IMG/VR virus record: IMGVR_UViG_3300028734_000021
Location: 1-64,000 of that record
Origin: a virus
Strand: one strand, 5' to 3'
DNA: 64,000 nucleotides
The notes beneath the pieces are model-generated. The model worked only from the letters and a program-made list of their open reading frames with translations. It had not been told where the DNA came from and made no database searches. This document shows, one piece after another, positions 8,867 to 18,234 of the stretch. Both the position numbers and the translations under genes were made by a program. The first letter of the stretch is position 1, and every line of letters begins with the position of its first letter.

Positions 8867-10462
8867 ATGGAGGATCAAATTGGAGGTTCATTGACTCAAA
8901 CTGAAAAAGATTTAATCGAGTTTGATAAGAAAATGTTAGCAAGAGCTTATAAAGAAGCTGAAAAATCAACTGCAAATAAACGAAAAGTTGGTGCAATTAT
9001 TGTCAATATGGAAATTGGACAAGAATTAGAAATTAGTTCAGGTCATAATATGATGTTTCCAGAATTACATAAAAGAAATATTGGATGTGAAAATTCAGAA
9101 GGAAAAACATATGAATGTGTTGTTCATGCTGAAGAATCAGCAATTATGAAAATGTTGATACATTATGGAGAAAAATATAATAATTTTAATAAAACAATTT
9201 ATGTAACTTATTCACCTTGCATGAATTGTGCTAAATTAATTGCTGGTACAGGAATTAAACGTATTGTTTATTGTGAAGAACATGAAAAAAACTTTCAAAA
9301 TACAAACATACTAAATGGCTTTAGTCCTAAAGGATTTTTATTAGCTATGGGAGTTGAATTAGTTCAATATCCAAGTATTGGTGAAATTTGTAGACAAAAA
9401 CCATATACATTTGAATTATCAGTTGTAACTGATTTGAAAGATAAAATTTCAATTGAATCTAAACCACAAAAAATTGCTTTGGTTTATCATTCAGCTGATT
9501 CAGATGGTCTTATGTCTGGTTATTTATTGTCAAAAATATTTCGAGATGAAATTGAATTAGAAAATGCTGATTTAATTCCATATAATTATGGAATAGATGA
9601 TGATTTTTTAAGAAACAGAGAATATATAAGATATATTTTTGTTGATGTTACACCTCCAATTGAATGGTTAGAAGCAAATATTGATAAAATTGGAAAAGAT
9701 TTTGATATTGAAATTTTTGACCATCATGCTCCTAAATTTGATGAAATTTTTGGAAAGTTTTCAAATTTATTTGGAAAAGGTTTAAACTATACTTTTAGTG
9801 ATTGTATGTCAGGTTGTAAAATTCTTTTTATTCATTTATATATAGAATTTATTGATTCTGAATTTAATGATTACTTAGAATTAATGGTAAATTTCATATC
9901 CGATTATGATACTTGGAAATTTTCTGAAAAAGATTATCATTTTGATTATAAAATTAAAAACATATTTAAGGATTTATTAAGAACATATGTAAAAAATGAT
10001 GTTCTTGCTTTCAATATGTATTTACAACAATTACATAAACTTGATGATTTTTGCATAATGATTGATAAAACATTATCATCAAAATCTTTTGAAAGTGAAA
10101 TTAAAAATATTATTTATAACGGAAATACAATTATTAATAAGATTGAATCTGATAATGAACAAATAATTGAAAAATCACAATATCTTGAAGAATTTCCGAT
10201 AGTAATTTATCAAGGTTATCCTAATTATTTTTTACAAATTCAATTATTGGAAAGATATCCTGAATTAAAATATTGGATAGGTTTTCAAATTGATCTTGAA
10301 AAACAACAAATTAAATTTTCCATAAGATCACAATCTCAAAATGATTGTAATTTAATGGCTAAAAAGTTTAATGGTGGTGGACATAAAAAAGCTGCTGGAT
10401 TTATAACTGAATTAAATACAGGATTCAGTTTTTTATCACATCCTGAAAAAATAATTCTTTAA
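8867..10462 (+). CDS. fusion of dCMP/cytidine-type deaminase and DHH/DHHA1 phosphoesterase, 531 aa
   Basis: Residues 1-190 are a zinc-dependent nucleotide deaminase: catalytic HAE (87-89) and PCMNC (117-121). dCMP deaminases feed dUMP to thymidylate synthesis. Residues 200-531 are a DHH-superfamily phosphoesterase: HSADSDG (208-214), FVDVTPP, FDHH (DHH 285-287), SDYDTW (345-350) and a C-terminal DHHA1 motif GGGHKKAAGF (503-512). DHH/DHHA1 enzymes cleave short oligonucleotides and cyclic dinucleotides such as c-di-AMP or pApA. All metal-binding motifs appear intact in both halves. No frameshift or stop lies at the junction, so the fusion is real. It may salvage nucleotides from degraded host nucleic acid, or remove a signalling nucleotide; the second is speculation. 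Confidence 0.88.
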   Translation: MEDQIGGSLTQTEKDLIEFDKKMLARAYKEAEKSTANKRKVGAIIVNMEIGQELEISSGHNMMFPELHKRNIGCENSEGKTYECVVHAEESAIMKMLIHYGEKYNNFNKTIYVTYSPCMNCAKLIAGTGIKRIVYCEEHEKNFQNTNILNGFSPKGFLLAMGVELVQYPSIGEICRQKPYTFELSVVTDLKDKISIESKPQKIALVYHSADSDGLMSGYLLSKIFRDEIELENADLIPYNYGIDDDFLRNREYIRYIFVDVTPPIEWLEANIDKIGKDFDIEIFDHHAPKFDEIFGKFSNLFGKGLNYTFSDCMSGCKILFIHLYIEFIDSEFNDYLELMVNFISDYDTWKFSEKDYHFDYKIKNIFKDLLRTYVKNDVLAFNMYLQQLHKLDDFCIMIDKTLSSKSFESEIKNIIYNGNTIINKIESDNEQIIEKSQYLEEFPIVIYQGYPNYFLQIQLLERYPELKYWIGFQIDLEKQQIKFSIRSQSQNDCNLMAKKFNGGGHKKAAGFITELNTGFSFLSHPEKIIL

Positions 10463-10489
10463 TATTAATATTAAAATATTTTAAAAGTT

Positions 10490-10548
10490 TTAGTCTGAAT
10501 GCTTATATTTTTCCAAATAATTGGATATATATTTAGTATTCAGACTAA
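10490..10548 (+). promoter_or_regulatory. phage promoter framed by an 11-bp inverted repeat
   Basis: CTTATA (10502-10507), 15 bp, GGATATATATTTAG from 10523. The promoter lies between perfect inverted repeats TTAGTCTGAAT (10490-10500) and ATTCAGACTAA (10538-10548). Drives the operon starting at 10597. Confidence 0.85.
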
Positions 10549-10596
10549 TTTTATTTACACAAAAACATACAAATAAACAATTTTAAACAATTTCAA

Positions 10597-11538
10597 ATGG
10601 AAACTAAAATGATTCTCAAGAAAAAATCTCAGATCTCAGAAGAAATTAAATTAGAAGTTAAATTAAACTTTGTAAAAAAATCAGATTTAAATTCTGATTG
10701 TATTTTACATAAAAAAGCAGTATTGGAAGACTTAAAAGAATTGAATAAAGATCCAAACTTTGAAATAATGTCATTGATTCATTTTAAAGTTGATTTTTTA
10801 AATGAGATGAAACCTCGTGAAGCTATTTGGGATCCAAATCCACAAGATGTTCAAAATGCTTTTGATAAGTTAAAAGTAATGTGGAATAAAGATCAAAAAT
10901 CAAGAAATTTCACAAAACATCTTATTTCAGCATTTTTACCATATAATTCTTGGAACAGATTGATGAATGTTCCTGAAAAAGTTGAAACTCCTCTAATTAA
11001 AATTGATGATAATGATTTAAAAAAACCATTTAAATGTGCAATTTTGAATCATAATGTTACAGGAATTGAAAATATTTCCAAACATGCAACAGAATACAAT
11101 ATGAAAAAAATGTTTATTGATGCACATATTGTTTGTGAAGAAGTTGTTGAAGGTCAAGAAAAAAGAACACATTATACTCCTGAAGAATGTGAAGAACTTA
11201 ATTCAATAAAAAGAAAACAACCAATTGAAATTCAAAATTATCGTATTGGTGTTGCATCAGATACTTCTGACAAATATTTACAAGTTGAATCAATCATTGC
11301 ATTATTACATTTTGCAACTGAAATTATGTTTATGTCTGATGAATTGAATTTCACTGTAAAGAAAAACATGATTAATCATGCACAAAGTGAAGTTTCAAAA
11401 GAAAAACAATTAAATAAAAAACAAATCAATCAAGTTGCAGGACAACAACTTTATGGAATGGAACATAAAGTTGATAAATCAACATATTCGGCTTTAGCAA
11501 ATTTGAAACAAGAACTTGAAAAAGCAGGAGAAAATTGA
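10597..11538 (+). CDS. hypothetical protein, 313 aa
   Basis: Soluble, Lys/Glu/Asn-rich, no signal peptide or membrane segment, C-terminal 70 residues highly polar and helical (SEVSKEKQLNKKQ). First gene of a six- or seven-gene operon that includes the DNA ligase, so a replication or repair role is possible from context only. No family recognised. Confidence 0.7.
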   Translation: METKMILKKKSQISEEIKLEVKLNFVKKSDLNSDCILHKKAVLEDLKELNKDPNFEIMSLIHFKVDFLNEMKPREAIWDPNPQDVQNAFDKLKVMWNKDQKSRNFTKHLISAFLPYNSWNRLMNVPEKVETPLIKIDDNDLKKPFKCAILNHNVTGIENISKHATEYNMKKMFIDAHIVCEEVVEGQEKRTHYTPEECEELNSIKRKQPIEIQNYRIGVASDTSDKYLQVESIIALLHFATEIMFMSDELNFTVKKNMINHAQSEVSKEKQLNKKQINQVAGQQLYGMEHKVDKSTYSALANLKQELEKAGEN

Positions 11539-11539
11539 T

Positions 11540-11863
11540 ATGGAAAATATTGATAAAAATTTAATTAACACAGATATTGATTGGCAAAAAGTTATTGAAA
11601 AACAAGGTTTTAAAGTAATTCAAATAAAAACAATAAGACAAGGTTATGCACAATTAAAAATACATGAACCATCAGTTGATGATCAAACAATTATTGAAGA
11701 TTTTCATTACATAATGAATGATGAAGAAATATCAAAAATTGATAAATTAAAACAACCAATTGATTATGAAATTGTTATGAAAAATCGTATTGATATATGG
11801 TGGAGAAATTTTATTGCTAAACAAATGGAATTAATTTTATGTAAATATCCTTTTAATTATTGA
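11540..11863 (+). CDS. hypothetical protein, 107 aa
   Basis: Start chosen at ATG 11540 (MENIDKN), one base after the upstream stop; the earlier in-frame ATG at 11516 would overlap the previous gene by 23 bases. Acidic, mixed secondary structure, WW pair (DIWWRNF). No family recognised. Confidence 0.65.
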   Translation: MENIDKNLINTDIDWQKVIEKQGFKVIQIKTIRQGYAQLKIHEPSVDDQTIIEDFHYIMNDEEISKIDKLKQPIDYEIVMKNRIDIWWRNFIAKQMELILCKYPFNY

Positions 11864-11866
11864 AAT

Positions 11867-12364
11867 ATGGAAAATTTAAATTCAACACAGGTTGCAAATT
11901 TCTGTTATTGGTTAACAGAAAAAAATAATAATCGTGGACTTTTAGATAATAATGGAAAAAATCTTTTCAATGGAAAAGAAAGAATTAAACATATTGACAA
12001 TGTTTTACTTCCAGAATTTTTAAAGAAATATCCTGATGGAATTTTAACTGGTTGGAATGTTACTTTAAAAGATTCACTTCTTGAAAAAATTCATTCAATA
12101 ACTTTAAAAGATTGGAAATTAATTGCCAATTTTGCTGAAAATCGTAGAAATGAACCATTTCATGGATTAGCTAATTATGAACATGGAACAAGATATGACT
12201 TTTCATCAGGTTATGCTTGTGTTTGTATTTCAGTATCTACTGAAAATAAAATATGTGTGTCAACAAGACGTAATGGTGCAAATGATGTTAAAGGACAATC
12301 AGAAATATTGAAAATTCTTAAAAAATATGAACTTGAAAATATATATTTTGTTAAAGGAGATTGA
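11867..12364 (+). CDS. hypothetical protein, 165 aa
   Basis: Soluble protein with a central aromatic and His-rich stretch (EPFHGLANYEHGTRYDF) followed by a beta-rich cysteine-containing segment (YACVCISVS). No family recognised. Spacing of 3 bases on each side to its neighbours indicates an operon. Confidence 0.7.
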   Translation: MENLNSTQVANFCYWLTEKNNNRGLLDNNGKNLFNGKERIKHIDNVLLPEFLKKYPDGILTGWNVTLKDSLLEKIHSITLKDWKLIANFAENRRNEPFHGLANYEHGTRYDFSSGYACVCISVSTENKICVSTRRNGANDVKGQSEILKILKKYELENIYFVKGD

Positions 12365-12366
12365 TT

Positions 12367-12537
12367 ATGGAACAAAATGAAAGAAAAAAATTCATTGACA
12401 AAATAAGAAAAATCATATTATTATTAATAATCATAACAGCTTTTATAATAGAATTACACCTTTTGTGTGTAATTCTATTTGTTATTTTTGTAATATTATG
12501 GTTTTTTGATAATGATTCAGGACATTTACATTTTTAA
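12367..12537 (+). CDS. small membrane protein, 56 aa
   Basis: Basic N-terminus (MEQNERKKFIDKIRK) and two adjacent hydrophobic segments, about residues 16-28 and 31-47, then a polar tail ending SGHLHF. Starts 2 bases after the previous stop. Unrecognised. Confidence 0.6.
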   Translation: MEQNERKKFIDKIRKIILLLIIITAFIIELHLLCVILFVIFVILWFFDNDSGHLHF

Positions 12538-12547
12538 TTAAAAACTT

Positions 12548-13372
12548 ATGAAAGAAGAAGAAAATAAAGAAATGATCAAATTAATTCAAGATATTTGTGA
12601 GAATTTGGAAACAAAAAATAATAATAAAAAATATCCTAAAATTATAATGTGCTCAGATGAACAAACCGAAGAAGAAAAACAATTATTGGATAAAGAATTA
12701 TCTGAAAAAATAACAGAAACAGGACATAATGAATTAAAAAAATTAATTCAAAAATGTAATAATAATTTGGATATAAAAAATTCAGATATTGAAATTCCAA
12801 ATATTATTTTATGGTCTAAAGAAAAAACTGAAGAAGAACAAAAAGAATTTATTCCGGTTGATCTTAGTTTTCAACATCTTTATCCTTTTGAACAAATTAA
12901 TTGGGCTGATCTTAGACCTGATAGTAATCAATTTCATGAAGGTGAAGATATTAAAATTACTGAAGAAAGACTTCAAAAATGTAATGATTCAATTATCAAA
13001 ATGAGGAAAATTATTAAACAAAATCCACAAAAACAAGTTTTAATTCATGAAAACTTAATTGATAATTTTTCTGAAGGAGCTGAAGAAAGATTAAAAAGAT
13101 CAGCAATTTTCAACACGATTTTTAATTCATTGTTAACAGGACAAAGTCCATTTCAAGTAATTGAAGATCTTTGTAATATTCATGACAATATGTGTGCGGA
13201 ACATTCTAAACTAATAATGGAAAATTATAGACCACCTTCAATAAAAGTAGATATTAAAGATTTGAATGGTCCAATGAAATTAGAATTAATGTCATCATAT
13301 GGTAAACTTAAAAAACCAGAATATAAAAGAAAAAACCTAAATAATTTACAAAATCCAGATAATAATGATTGA
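12548..13372 (+). CDS. hypothetical protein with an internal repeat, 274 aa
   Basis: Highly charged. The first about 100 residues contain a loose duplication: LIQDICENLETKNNNKKYP / IMCSDEQTEEEK is echoed by LIQKCNNNLDIKNSDIEIP / ILWSKEKTEEEQ. The rest is helical. It overlaps the DNA ligase gene by 8 bases, suggesting coupled translation. No family recognised. Confidence 0.7.
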   Translation: MKEEENKEMIKLIQDICENLETKNNNKKYPKIIMCSDEQTEEEKQLLDKELSEKITETGHNELKKLIQKCNNNLDIKNSDIEIPNIILWSKEKTEEEQKEFIPVDLSFQHLYPFEQINWADLRPDSNQFHEGEDIKITEERLQKCNDSIIKMRKIIKQNPQKQVLIHENLIDNFSEGAEERLKRSAIFNTIFNSLLTGQSPFQVIEDLCNIHDNMCAEHSKLIMENYRPPSIKVDIKDLNGPMKLELMSSYGKLKKPEYKRKNLNNLQNPDNND

Positions 13373-15230
13373 TCAATTAAAACAATTTTCAGGAATTTTA
13401 GATTTAGATCAATATTTTGATTTACAAAAATTTGTTGAAGCTTCAGAATTATATTATGGTAGAAAAGATGGTGATGTTATTATGTCAGATACTGAATTTG
13501 ATCAATTAACAGAAGATATTGTTTCTTGGAATATTCCTGAAATAACAAAATTCATACAATCAAGAATTTGGGTAGATGATGAAGGGATGGTTGAAGTTGA
13601 TGAACAATTCAATCAAAGACAAGAAATGATTTCATTATTTAAAATTAAATTCAAAGATATGTCATCAATTTCAGAAATACGTAAATTTTTCATTTCAAAT
13701 AAAAAACCTTTATTTTATGGTCCAAAATTTGATGGAGGAGCTTTAAAACTCAATATTCAACATAAAATATTTCCAAAAATTGAAAGAATTATTTCTCGTG
13801 GTGGTGTTGATTGTACAACAAATTTTGAAAATTTACCATCGATTATTGATGCAATAAAATATGGTAAAGAAATTATTGCTGGAGAATTAGTAATTAAGAA
13901 AACAATTTTTAATGAAAAATATTCAAGTGAAGGTGATAATGATTACGAATATGAAAATGCTCGTAATTTTGTTGGTTCATTAATTAAAAAAGGAAATATT
14001 CCGCAAGAAATTCTTGATGACTTAGTTTTCATTCCTTGTACAGATGGAACTAATCCATTAGAAAAAACATTTTGGAAACCTTTCAGTAATGAAGATATGC
14101 ACAGAATGCAGGAAATTGTCAAATTTTATAAATCTGATGAATTTCCTTATTTATGTGATGGAATAGTGATTGCATATCATGAAGATGGCGAACGCCAAGT
14201 TAAGGATAACTATCCTCTCAATATGGTTGCAATCAAGTTTCCAGCTCCAAGAATTAAATCAAAAGTAACTGGATTTTTATGGACTCAGAAAAAATCAGGT
14301 AAATTAACACCAAAAATTTTAATTGAACATGTTAAACTTGAAGGTTCAACTTTAACTTGTGCAAATGGTTATAATTATCAAAACGTTCTTGACAAAGGGA
14401 TTGGAATTGGTTCAGAAGTTGAAGTTGAAAAATCAGGTGATATTATTCCAATTGTTGCAAAAGTTTTAACTCGTTCATCAAATGTAACATTACCTGAATG
14501 TGATTATAGACAAGAAGGTAAACATTTGATTGCAATGAATTTGGAAGAATCAAGAAAATATAAATTTATTCTTGGATTACAATTATTTCAATTAGATGGA
14601 GTTGGACCAGTAATTGCTGATCAAATTGGACAAATTTGCGATTATGATATTGTTCAATTATTTGATTCTAAATTTAAACCAGATATTTGTGCTAAACTTG
14701 GTGGAGGATCAAATTGGAGAAATTTTTCAGAATTTTACAATATTAAAAATGTCAGTTTAGATAAATTAATTCATGTTCTTCAATTTAATGATGTTGGACC
14801 AAAAATAGCATTAAAAGCTGCTTTACTTATTACTAAAAAATCAAATGATACTTCAAATATGTCATCATTTGTTATTTCTCATGTTTGTCGAGGTGAAGGT
14901 TTCATTAAAATAATTGAATCAGTAAATATATTGAAATCTTTTGGAATTGTCGTAAGTAATCCAACAGAAATAAATGAAGATACTATCATATATGAAATGA
15001 CTGTAGAACCAGGAACACAAATAGTATGTGATGGAAAAACAATCAGTAAATCTGATTTTATGCGTGAATTTAAAAAACTTTATCCAAATGCTATTCATTC
15101 AACATTAACAAGAGAAACAACTTATTTATTTACAAATGATTTAAGTTCAACAACAGGAAAAAGTAATAAAGCCAGAAAATATAATGTAAAAATAGTTTTG
15201 TATTCACAAGCATTAAAAAAATTATTATAA
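13365..15230 (+). CDS. ligA: NAD-dependent DNA ligase, 621 aa
   Basis: Seals nicks in duplex DNA using NAD+. Domain Ia-like NAD-contacting region: ELYYGRKDGDVIMSDTEFDQL; adenylation motif KFDG with catalytic Lys121; OB-fold region containing GIGIGSEVEVEKSGDIIP; HhH repeats (LDGVGPVIADQIG; LQFNDVGPKIALKA); C-terminal about 80 residues compatible with BRCT. The usual four-cysteine zinc finger after the OB fold is degraded: only one Cys remains in the LPECDYRQEGK stretch. Slightly shorter than the cellular enzyme (about 670). Expected to act in phage replication or repair together with the helicase encoded downstream. Confidence 0.92.
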   Translation: MIDQLKQFSGILDLDQYFDLQKFVEASELYYGRKDGDVIMSDTEFDQLTEDIVSWNIPEITKFIQSRIWVDDEGMVEVDEQFNQRQEMISLFKIKFKDMSSISEIRKFFISNKKPLFYGPKFDGGALKLNIQHKIFPKIERIISRGGVDCTTNFENLPSIIDAIKYGKEIIAGELVIKKTIFNEKYSSEGDNDYEYENARNFVGSLIKKGNIPQEILDDLVFIPCTDGTNPLEKTFWKPFSNEDMHRMQEIVKFYKSDEFPYLCDGIVIAYHEDGERQVKDNYPLNMVAIKFPAPRIKSKVTGFLWTQKKSGKLTPKILIEHVKLEGSTLTCANGYNYQNVLDKGIGIGSEVEVEKSGDIIPIVAKVLTRSSNVTLPECDYRQEGKHLIAMNLEESRKYKFILGLQLFQLDGVGPVIADQIGQICDYDIVQLFDSKFKPDICAKLGGGSNWRNFSEFYNIKNVSLDKLIHVLQFNDVGPKIALKAALLITKKSNDTSNMSSFVISHVCRGEGFIKIIESVNILKSFGIVVSNPTEINEDTIIYEMTVEPGTQIVCDGKTISKSDFMREFKKLYPNAIHSTLTRETTYLFTNDLSSTTGKSNKARKYNVKIVLYSQALKKLL

Positions 15231-15231
15231 A

Positions 15232-15555
15232 ATGAAAAAATCAAATTTAAATTTTAGTTTAAATAATAATCAAATGATTATTAATCATGGATGTTTTAAT
15301 CAAATTTTTGCTCAATTTTATGTAAAAACTTTTAATGATGGAAAAATTGAAACTCAATTAATAATTGAACATATTGATTATAGAGTAAAAGATTTATTAA
15401 TTATTTGTGAAAAACTTGGATTAAAAGTTGAAACTGAAAAATCAGAATTAAGTTGTAAATGTATTACAAAAGTTTTAGGTTTACCTTATGATGGACTTGG
15501 TGAAAGTGTGAGAAATGCTTTTCAAATTGTTTGGGATTATTATCAATGTTTTTAA
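15232..15555 (+). CDS. hypothetical protein, 107 aa
   Basis: Begins 1 base after the ligase stop. Predicted alpha/beta, with cysteines at LIICEKLG, LSCKCI and YYQCF. No family recognised; co-transcribed with ligA. Confidence 0.65.
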   Translation: MKKSNLNFSLNNNQMIINHGCFNQIFAQFYVKTFNDGKIETQLIIEHIDYRVKDLLIICEKLGLKVETEKSELSCKCITKVLGLPYDGLGESVRNAFQIVWDYYQCF

Positions 15556-15567
15556 ATTGAAGTTAAA

Positions 15568-15888
15568 ATGAAAAAAATTGAATATCAAAAAATTGCTTTA
15601 GATAAATTTAAAAAAGAATTTTTACAAACGGAAAATACTTTTGAATTACGAGCATTTATTTCTGGTTGGCAAAGTTGTGAAGAAAGTTATTTGAAAGAAG
15701 ATAATAAAAGGTTTGTTATTAAAAATCTTGATGCTGAAGATTCATTCATTTCATTAAATAATAATTATGTTTCTATTGATAATGCAATATTTTTCAATAA
15801 AATAGAAATTGCTGAAAAATATAAAAATATATATACAGACAAAAATTGGGAAATTAAAGAACTTTATTTCAAAACATTTTCAATTTAA
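15568..15888 (+). CDS. hypothetical protein, 106 aa
   Basis: N-terminal helix with many lysines, then ISGWQSCEESYL and a mixed alpha/beta remainder. No signal, no membrane segment, no recognised family. Part of the ligase operon. Confidence 0.65.
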   Translation: MKKIEYQKIALDKFKKEFLQTENTFELRAFISGWQSCEESYLKEDNKRFVIKNLDAEDSFISLNNNYVSIDNAIFFNKIEIAEKYKNIYTDKNWEIKELYFKTFSI

Positions 15889-15893
15889 ATATT

Positions 15894-16172
15894 ATGGCAA
15901 AAAATAAATTTAAATTTACTGATAAAACTTGGATAAGTTTTTTCTTAGATAATAAAAAATGCTTAGGTAGAACATGTATTTTAAATAATCAGGAAGTTGT
16001 AGCAACTATTGATGAAACTGGACAAGTTGGACATCTTCCATTTATTGAAGTTGAAAATCCAACAATTTTAAATATTATTAAATCAATATCTAAAGAAGAA
16101 AAACAAAAAAATTTTGGAATAATTGATGACGATATTATTAAAACAATGTGCTTCGTTTGTGGTGAAGCTTAA
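15894..16172 (+). CDS. hypothetical protein, 92 aa
   Basis: Last gene of the ligase operon. Ends with a CFVCGEA segment (one CxxC pair) that could bind a metal only with partners elsewhere. No family recognised. Confidence 0.65.
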   Translation: MAKNKFKFTDKTWISFFLDNKKCLGRTCILNNQEVVATIDETGQVGHLPFIEVENPTILNIIKSISKEEKQKNFGIIDDDIIKTMCFVCGEA

Positions 16173-16201
16173 ATAATATTTTTAATATTTTGGTCTGAAT
16201 G

Positions 16202-16235
16202 ACCATATTTTTTAAATTTTTTGGATATATAATTT
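16202..16235 (+). promoter_or_regulatory. phage promoter
   Basis: ACCATA (16202-16207), 15 bp, GGATATATAATTTAAT from 16223, preceded by GGTCTGAAT like the promoter at 10502. Drives genes from 16272. Confidence 0.85.
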
Positions 16236-16271
16236 AATACAAACATAAAACATATAACATATATTTCAATT

Positions 16272-17219
16272 ATGGATATTATTAATTTTTCTAATTTGGA
16301 AAGTCAAGTTTTAAACCTATTTAATCAAGGTAACAAAACATTTGATTTAATAAATGAATCTTCTTCAATTGCTGAAAAAACTTTAACTTCAGTTTTAGAA
16401 GGTTTAATTTCTAAAAACATTTTTAAATTAAATATAAATACAGGTGAATATGAATATCAAACAAAAGTAAATGGTGAAATATATATTTGTGATGGAAATC
16501 TATTACTTCCAACAACTGTAATAAAATTAAAAGATAAGATTTTAGTTACAAGAGGTGAATGGTACGAATTTCCAGTTGATTTTGATATAAGAAGAATTAT
16601 TTGGAATGTAAAACTTGAATCTAAAACAAATTCAACACTTGTTGATTTAATTCGCACATCTGTTTTGAAAGAGAAAAAATCAAAAATTGTTCAGCTTACA
16701 GAATATCAAAATCTTTGTAATAAAATAGTTCCATATTCATCAACAATTGGTTTATTAATTCATTGTGTTGGTGAATCAGTAACAGATATTTCAATTATTT
16801 TTAAAATAAAAATTAATAAAACTGCTGATATGACTTCAGAACATCGTGGTTTTACAGTACGTTCAGAAATAAGTACTGAAGAATTACTTAGTTCATTAAA
16901 AAAACCAATTGCTGAAAGAAATTATGTTGAAGATATTAAAATAAATCAAATACATAATTTTTCTGATTTTATTTTTTCAAAAAATGAAATACCTATTTCA
17001 ATTTCAAATAATGAATTAAATTTCGTCAAAATAACTGGAATTAAAAAATTATTTGAAATAACATATTTTAAAATGGATATTTTAGGTAATGTTAAAAAAT
17101 TAGATGTTGAATCATTTGATGATTCAAATGAAGCTATTGAAAAACTTCGCGATATTTTTAAAGGTTTACCAACTTTGATTTTATCAGAAAATAATTTTAT
17201 GTCTGAAATGACTGAATAA
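16272..17219 (+). CDS. hypothetical protein with possible N-terminal winged helix, 315 aa
   Basis: Residues 1-60 have a pattern of a winged helix-turn-helix (hydrophobic spacing around VLNLFNQGNKTFDLI and SVLEGLISKNIF, then a short strand GEYEYQ). The remaining 250 residues are unidentified mixed alpha/beta. First gene behind its promoter and upstream of the helicase. DNA binding is inferred from pattern only. Confidence 0.6.
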   Translation: MDIINFSNLESQVLNLFNQGNKTFDLINESSSIAEKTLTSVLEGLISKNIFKLNINTGEYEYQTKVNGEIYICDGNLLLPTTVIKLKDKILVTRGEWYEFPVDFDIRRIIWNVKLESKTNSTLVDLIRTSVLKEKKSKIVQLTEYQNLCNKIVPYSSTIGLLIHCVGESVTDISIIFKIKINKTADMTSEHRGFTVRSEISTEELLSSLKKPIAERNYVEDIKINQIHNFSDFIFSKNEIPISISNNELNFVKITGIKKLFEITYFKMDILGNVKKLDVESFDDSNEAIEKLRDIFKGLPTLILSENNFMSEMTE

Positions 17220-17264
17220 AAATAGTTTTATAATATTAATAAAACATAGAAAATATCTGGAATT

Positions 17265-17963
17265 ATGTCTAAAGGGAAATTAATAGAATCACCATTATCA
17301 GCGTTTAATAATTTACTATTACAAATTTCTAAAAAAATCGAACATATTTATTTTCCACATAAAAGTAAAGTTGAAAATATCGTATTTATTAATCAATTAT
17401 TATTTGAAGAAAAATCAATAACAATTTTAAATGTAATTAAATTAGTTTATCATAAAAATGAAGTAGGAATTCAATTTATTGGTTTCTTTTCAAAAGATAC
17501 TAATTTGATTAGAATAACTTTAGATAATCAAAAAGAATTATTGGAAATTTTTCAAAATTATTTATTTATTATTAATTCAATAACAAATAATTTTGATGCA
17601 GATGTTTCTCAAAAACAAGTACAATCAATATTTAATCAAGTAAATTCAAGAAAAATTTGTCCAGACACAATGTTTATTGTTCCTTACAAAAATAAAATAA
17701 GTCATTTATATGATGAAAAAAGTAATGATAAAACATTAGAAAAAATATTTAACAGATTTACATATGTTATCAAATTTAATACAAATGATAAACAAACTTT
17801 TAAATATAAATTATGTAGAGTTACTTCAACAATTTTAAATGAATCAAAATCTTTAGATAATATTCGTTTTGAAGATATTGAAACATTAAAAGAAGGGAGT
17901 TTAACTTTCGATAAATTAGAAAAATTTTTAATTGATTTGTTTTATTATGGAGATATTAAATAA
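17265..17963 (+). CDS. hypothetical protein, 232 aa
   Basis: Soluble alpha/beta-looking protein, no signal peptide. Its size and helicase-operon position parallel the preceding gene. No family recognised. Start ATG is 45 bases after the previous stop without a visible promoter. Confidence 0.65.
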   Translation: MSKGKLIESPLSAFNNLLLQISKKIEHIYFPHKSKVENIVFINQLLFEEKSITILNVIKLVYHKNEVGIQFIGFFSKDTNLIRITLDNQKELLEIFQNYLFIINSITNNFDADVSQKQVQSIFNQVNSRKICPDTMFIVPYKNKISHLYDEKSNDKTLEKIFNRFTYVIKFNTNDKQTFKYKLCRVTSTILNESKSLDNIRFEDIETLKEGSLTFDKLEKFLIDLFYYGDIK

Positions 17964-17967
17964 AATT

Positions 17968-18231
17968 ATGTGTGAAAATAAAAAAAGTGTAAAAGAATTA
18001 AAAATTGAATTTGTAAATAAATCAGAAGAATTATTACTTAAATCTTCCAAAATTTCATTTATTAAATTATTAGTTGAATATCGATGCGATAAATATTCTG
18101 ATCCAAATACTGAACAATATTTAGGTTTGAAAGAAATGTTTGATTGGTCACAAGCTAATTTTTCAAAAGATAGAATTTTAGCGAGTTGGATGTTCATCAG
18201 AGGTTTAAAAAAATGTAAAACAAATAAATAA
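17968..18231 (+). CDS. hypothetical protein, 87 aa
   Basis: Start placed at ATG 17968 (MCENKK), 4 bases after the upstream stop; earlier in-frame ATGs at 17932 and 17947 lie inside the previous gene. Basic, helical (SKISFIKLLVEYR, FDWSQANF). Stop is 3 bases before the helicase start. Confidence 0.6.
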   Translation: MCENKKSVKELKIEFVNKSEELLLKSSKISFIKLLVEYRCDKYSDPNTEQYLGLKEMFDWSQANFSKDRILASWMFIRGLKKCKTNK

Positions 18232-18234
18232 ATA

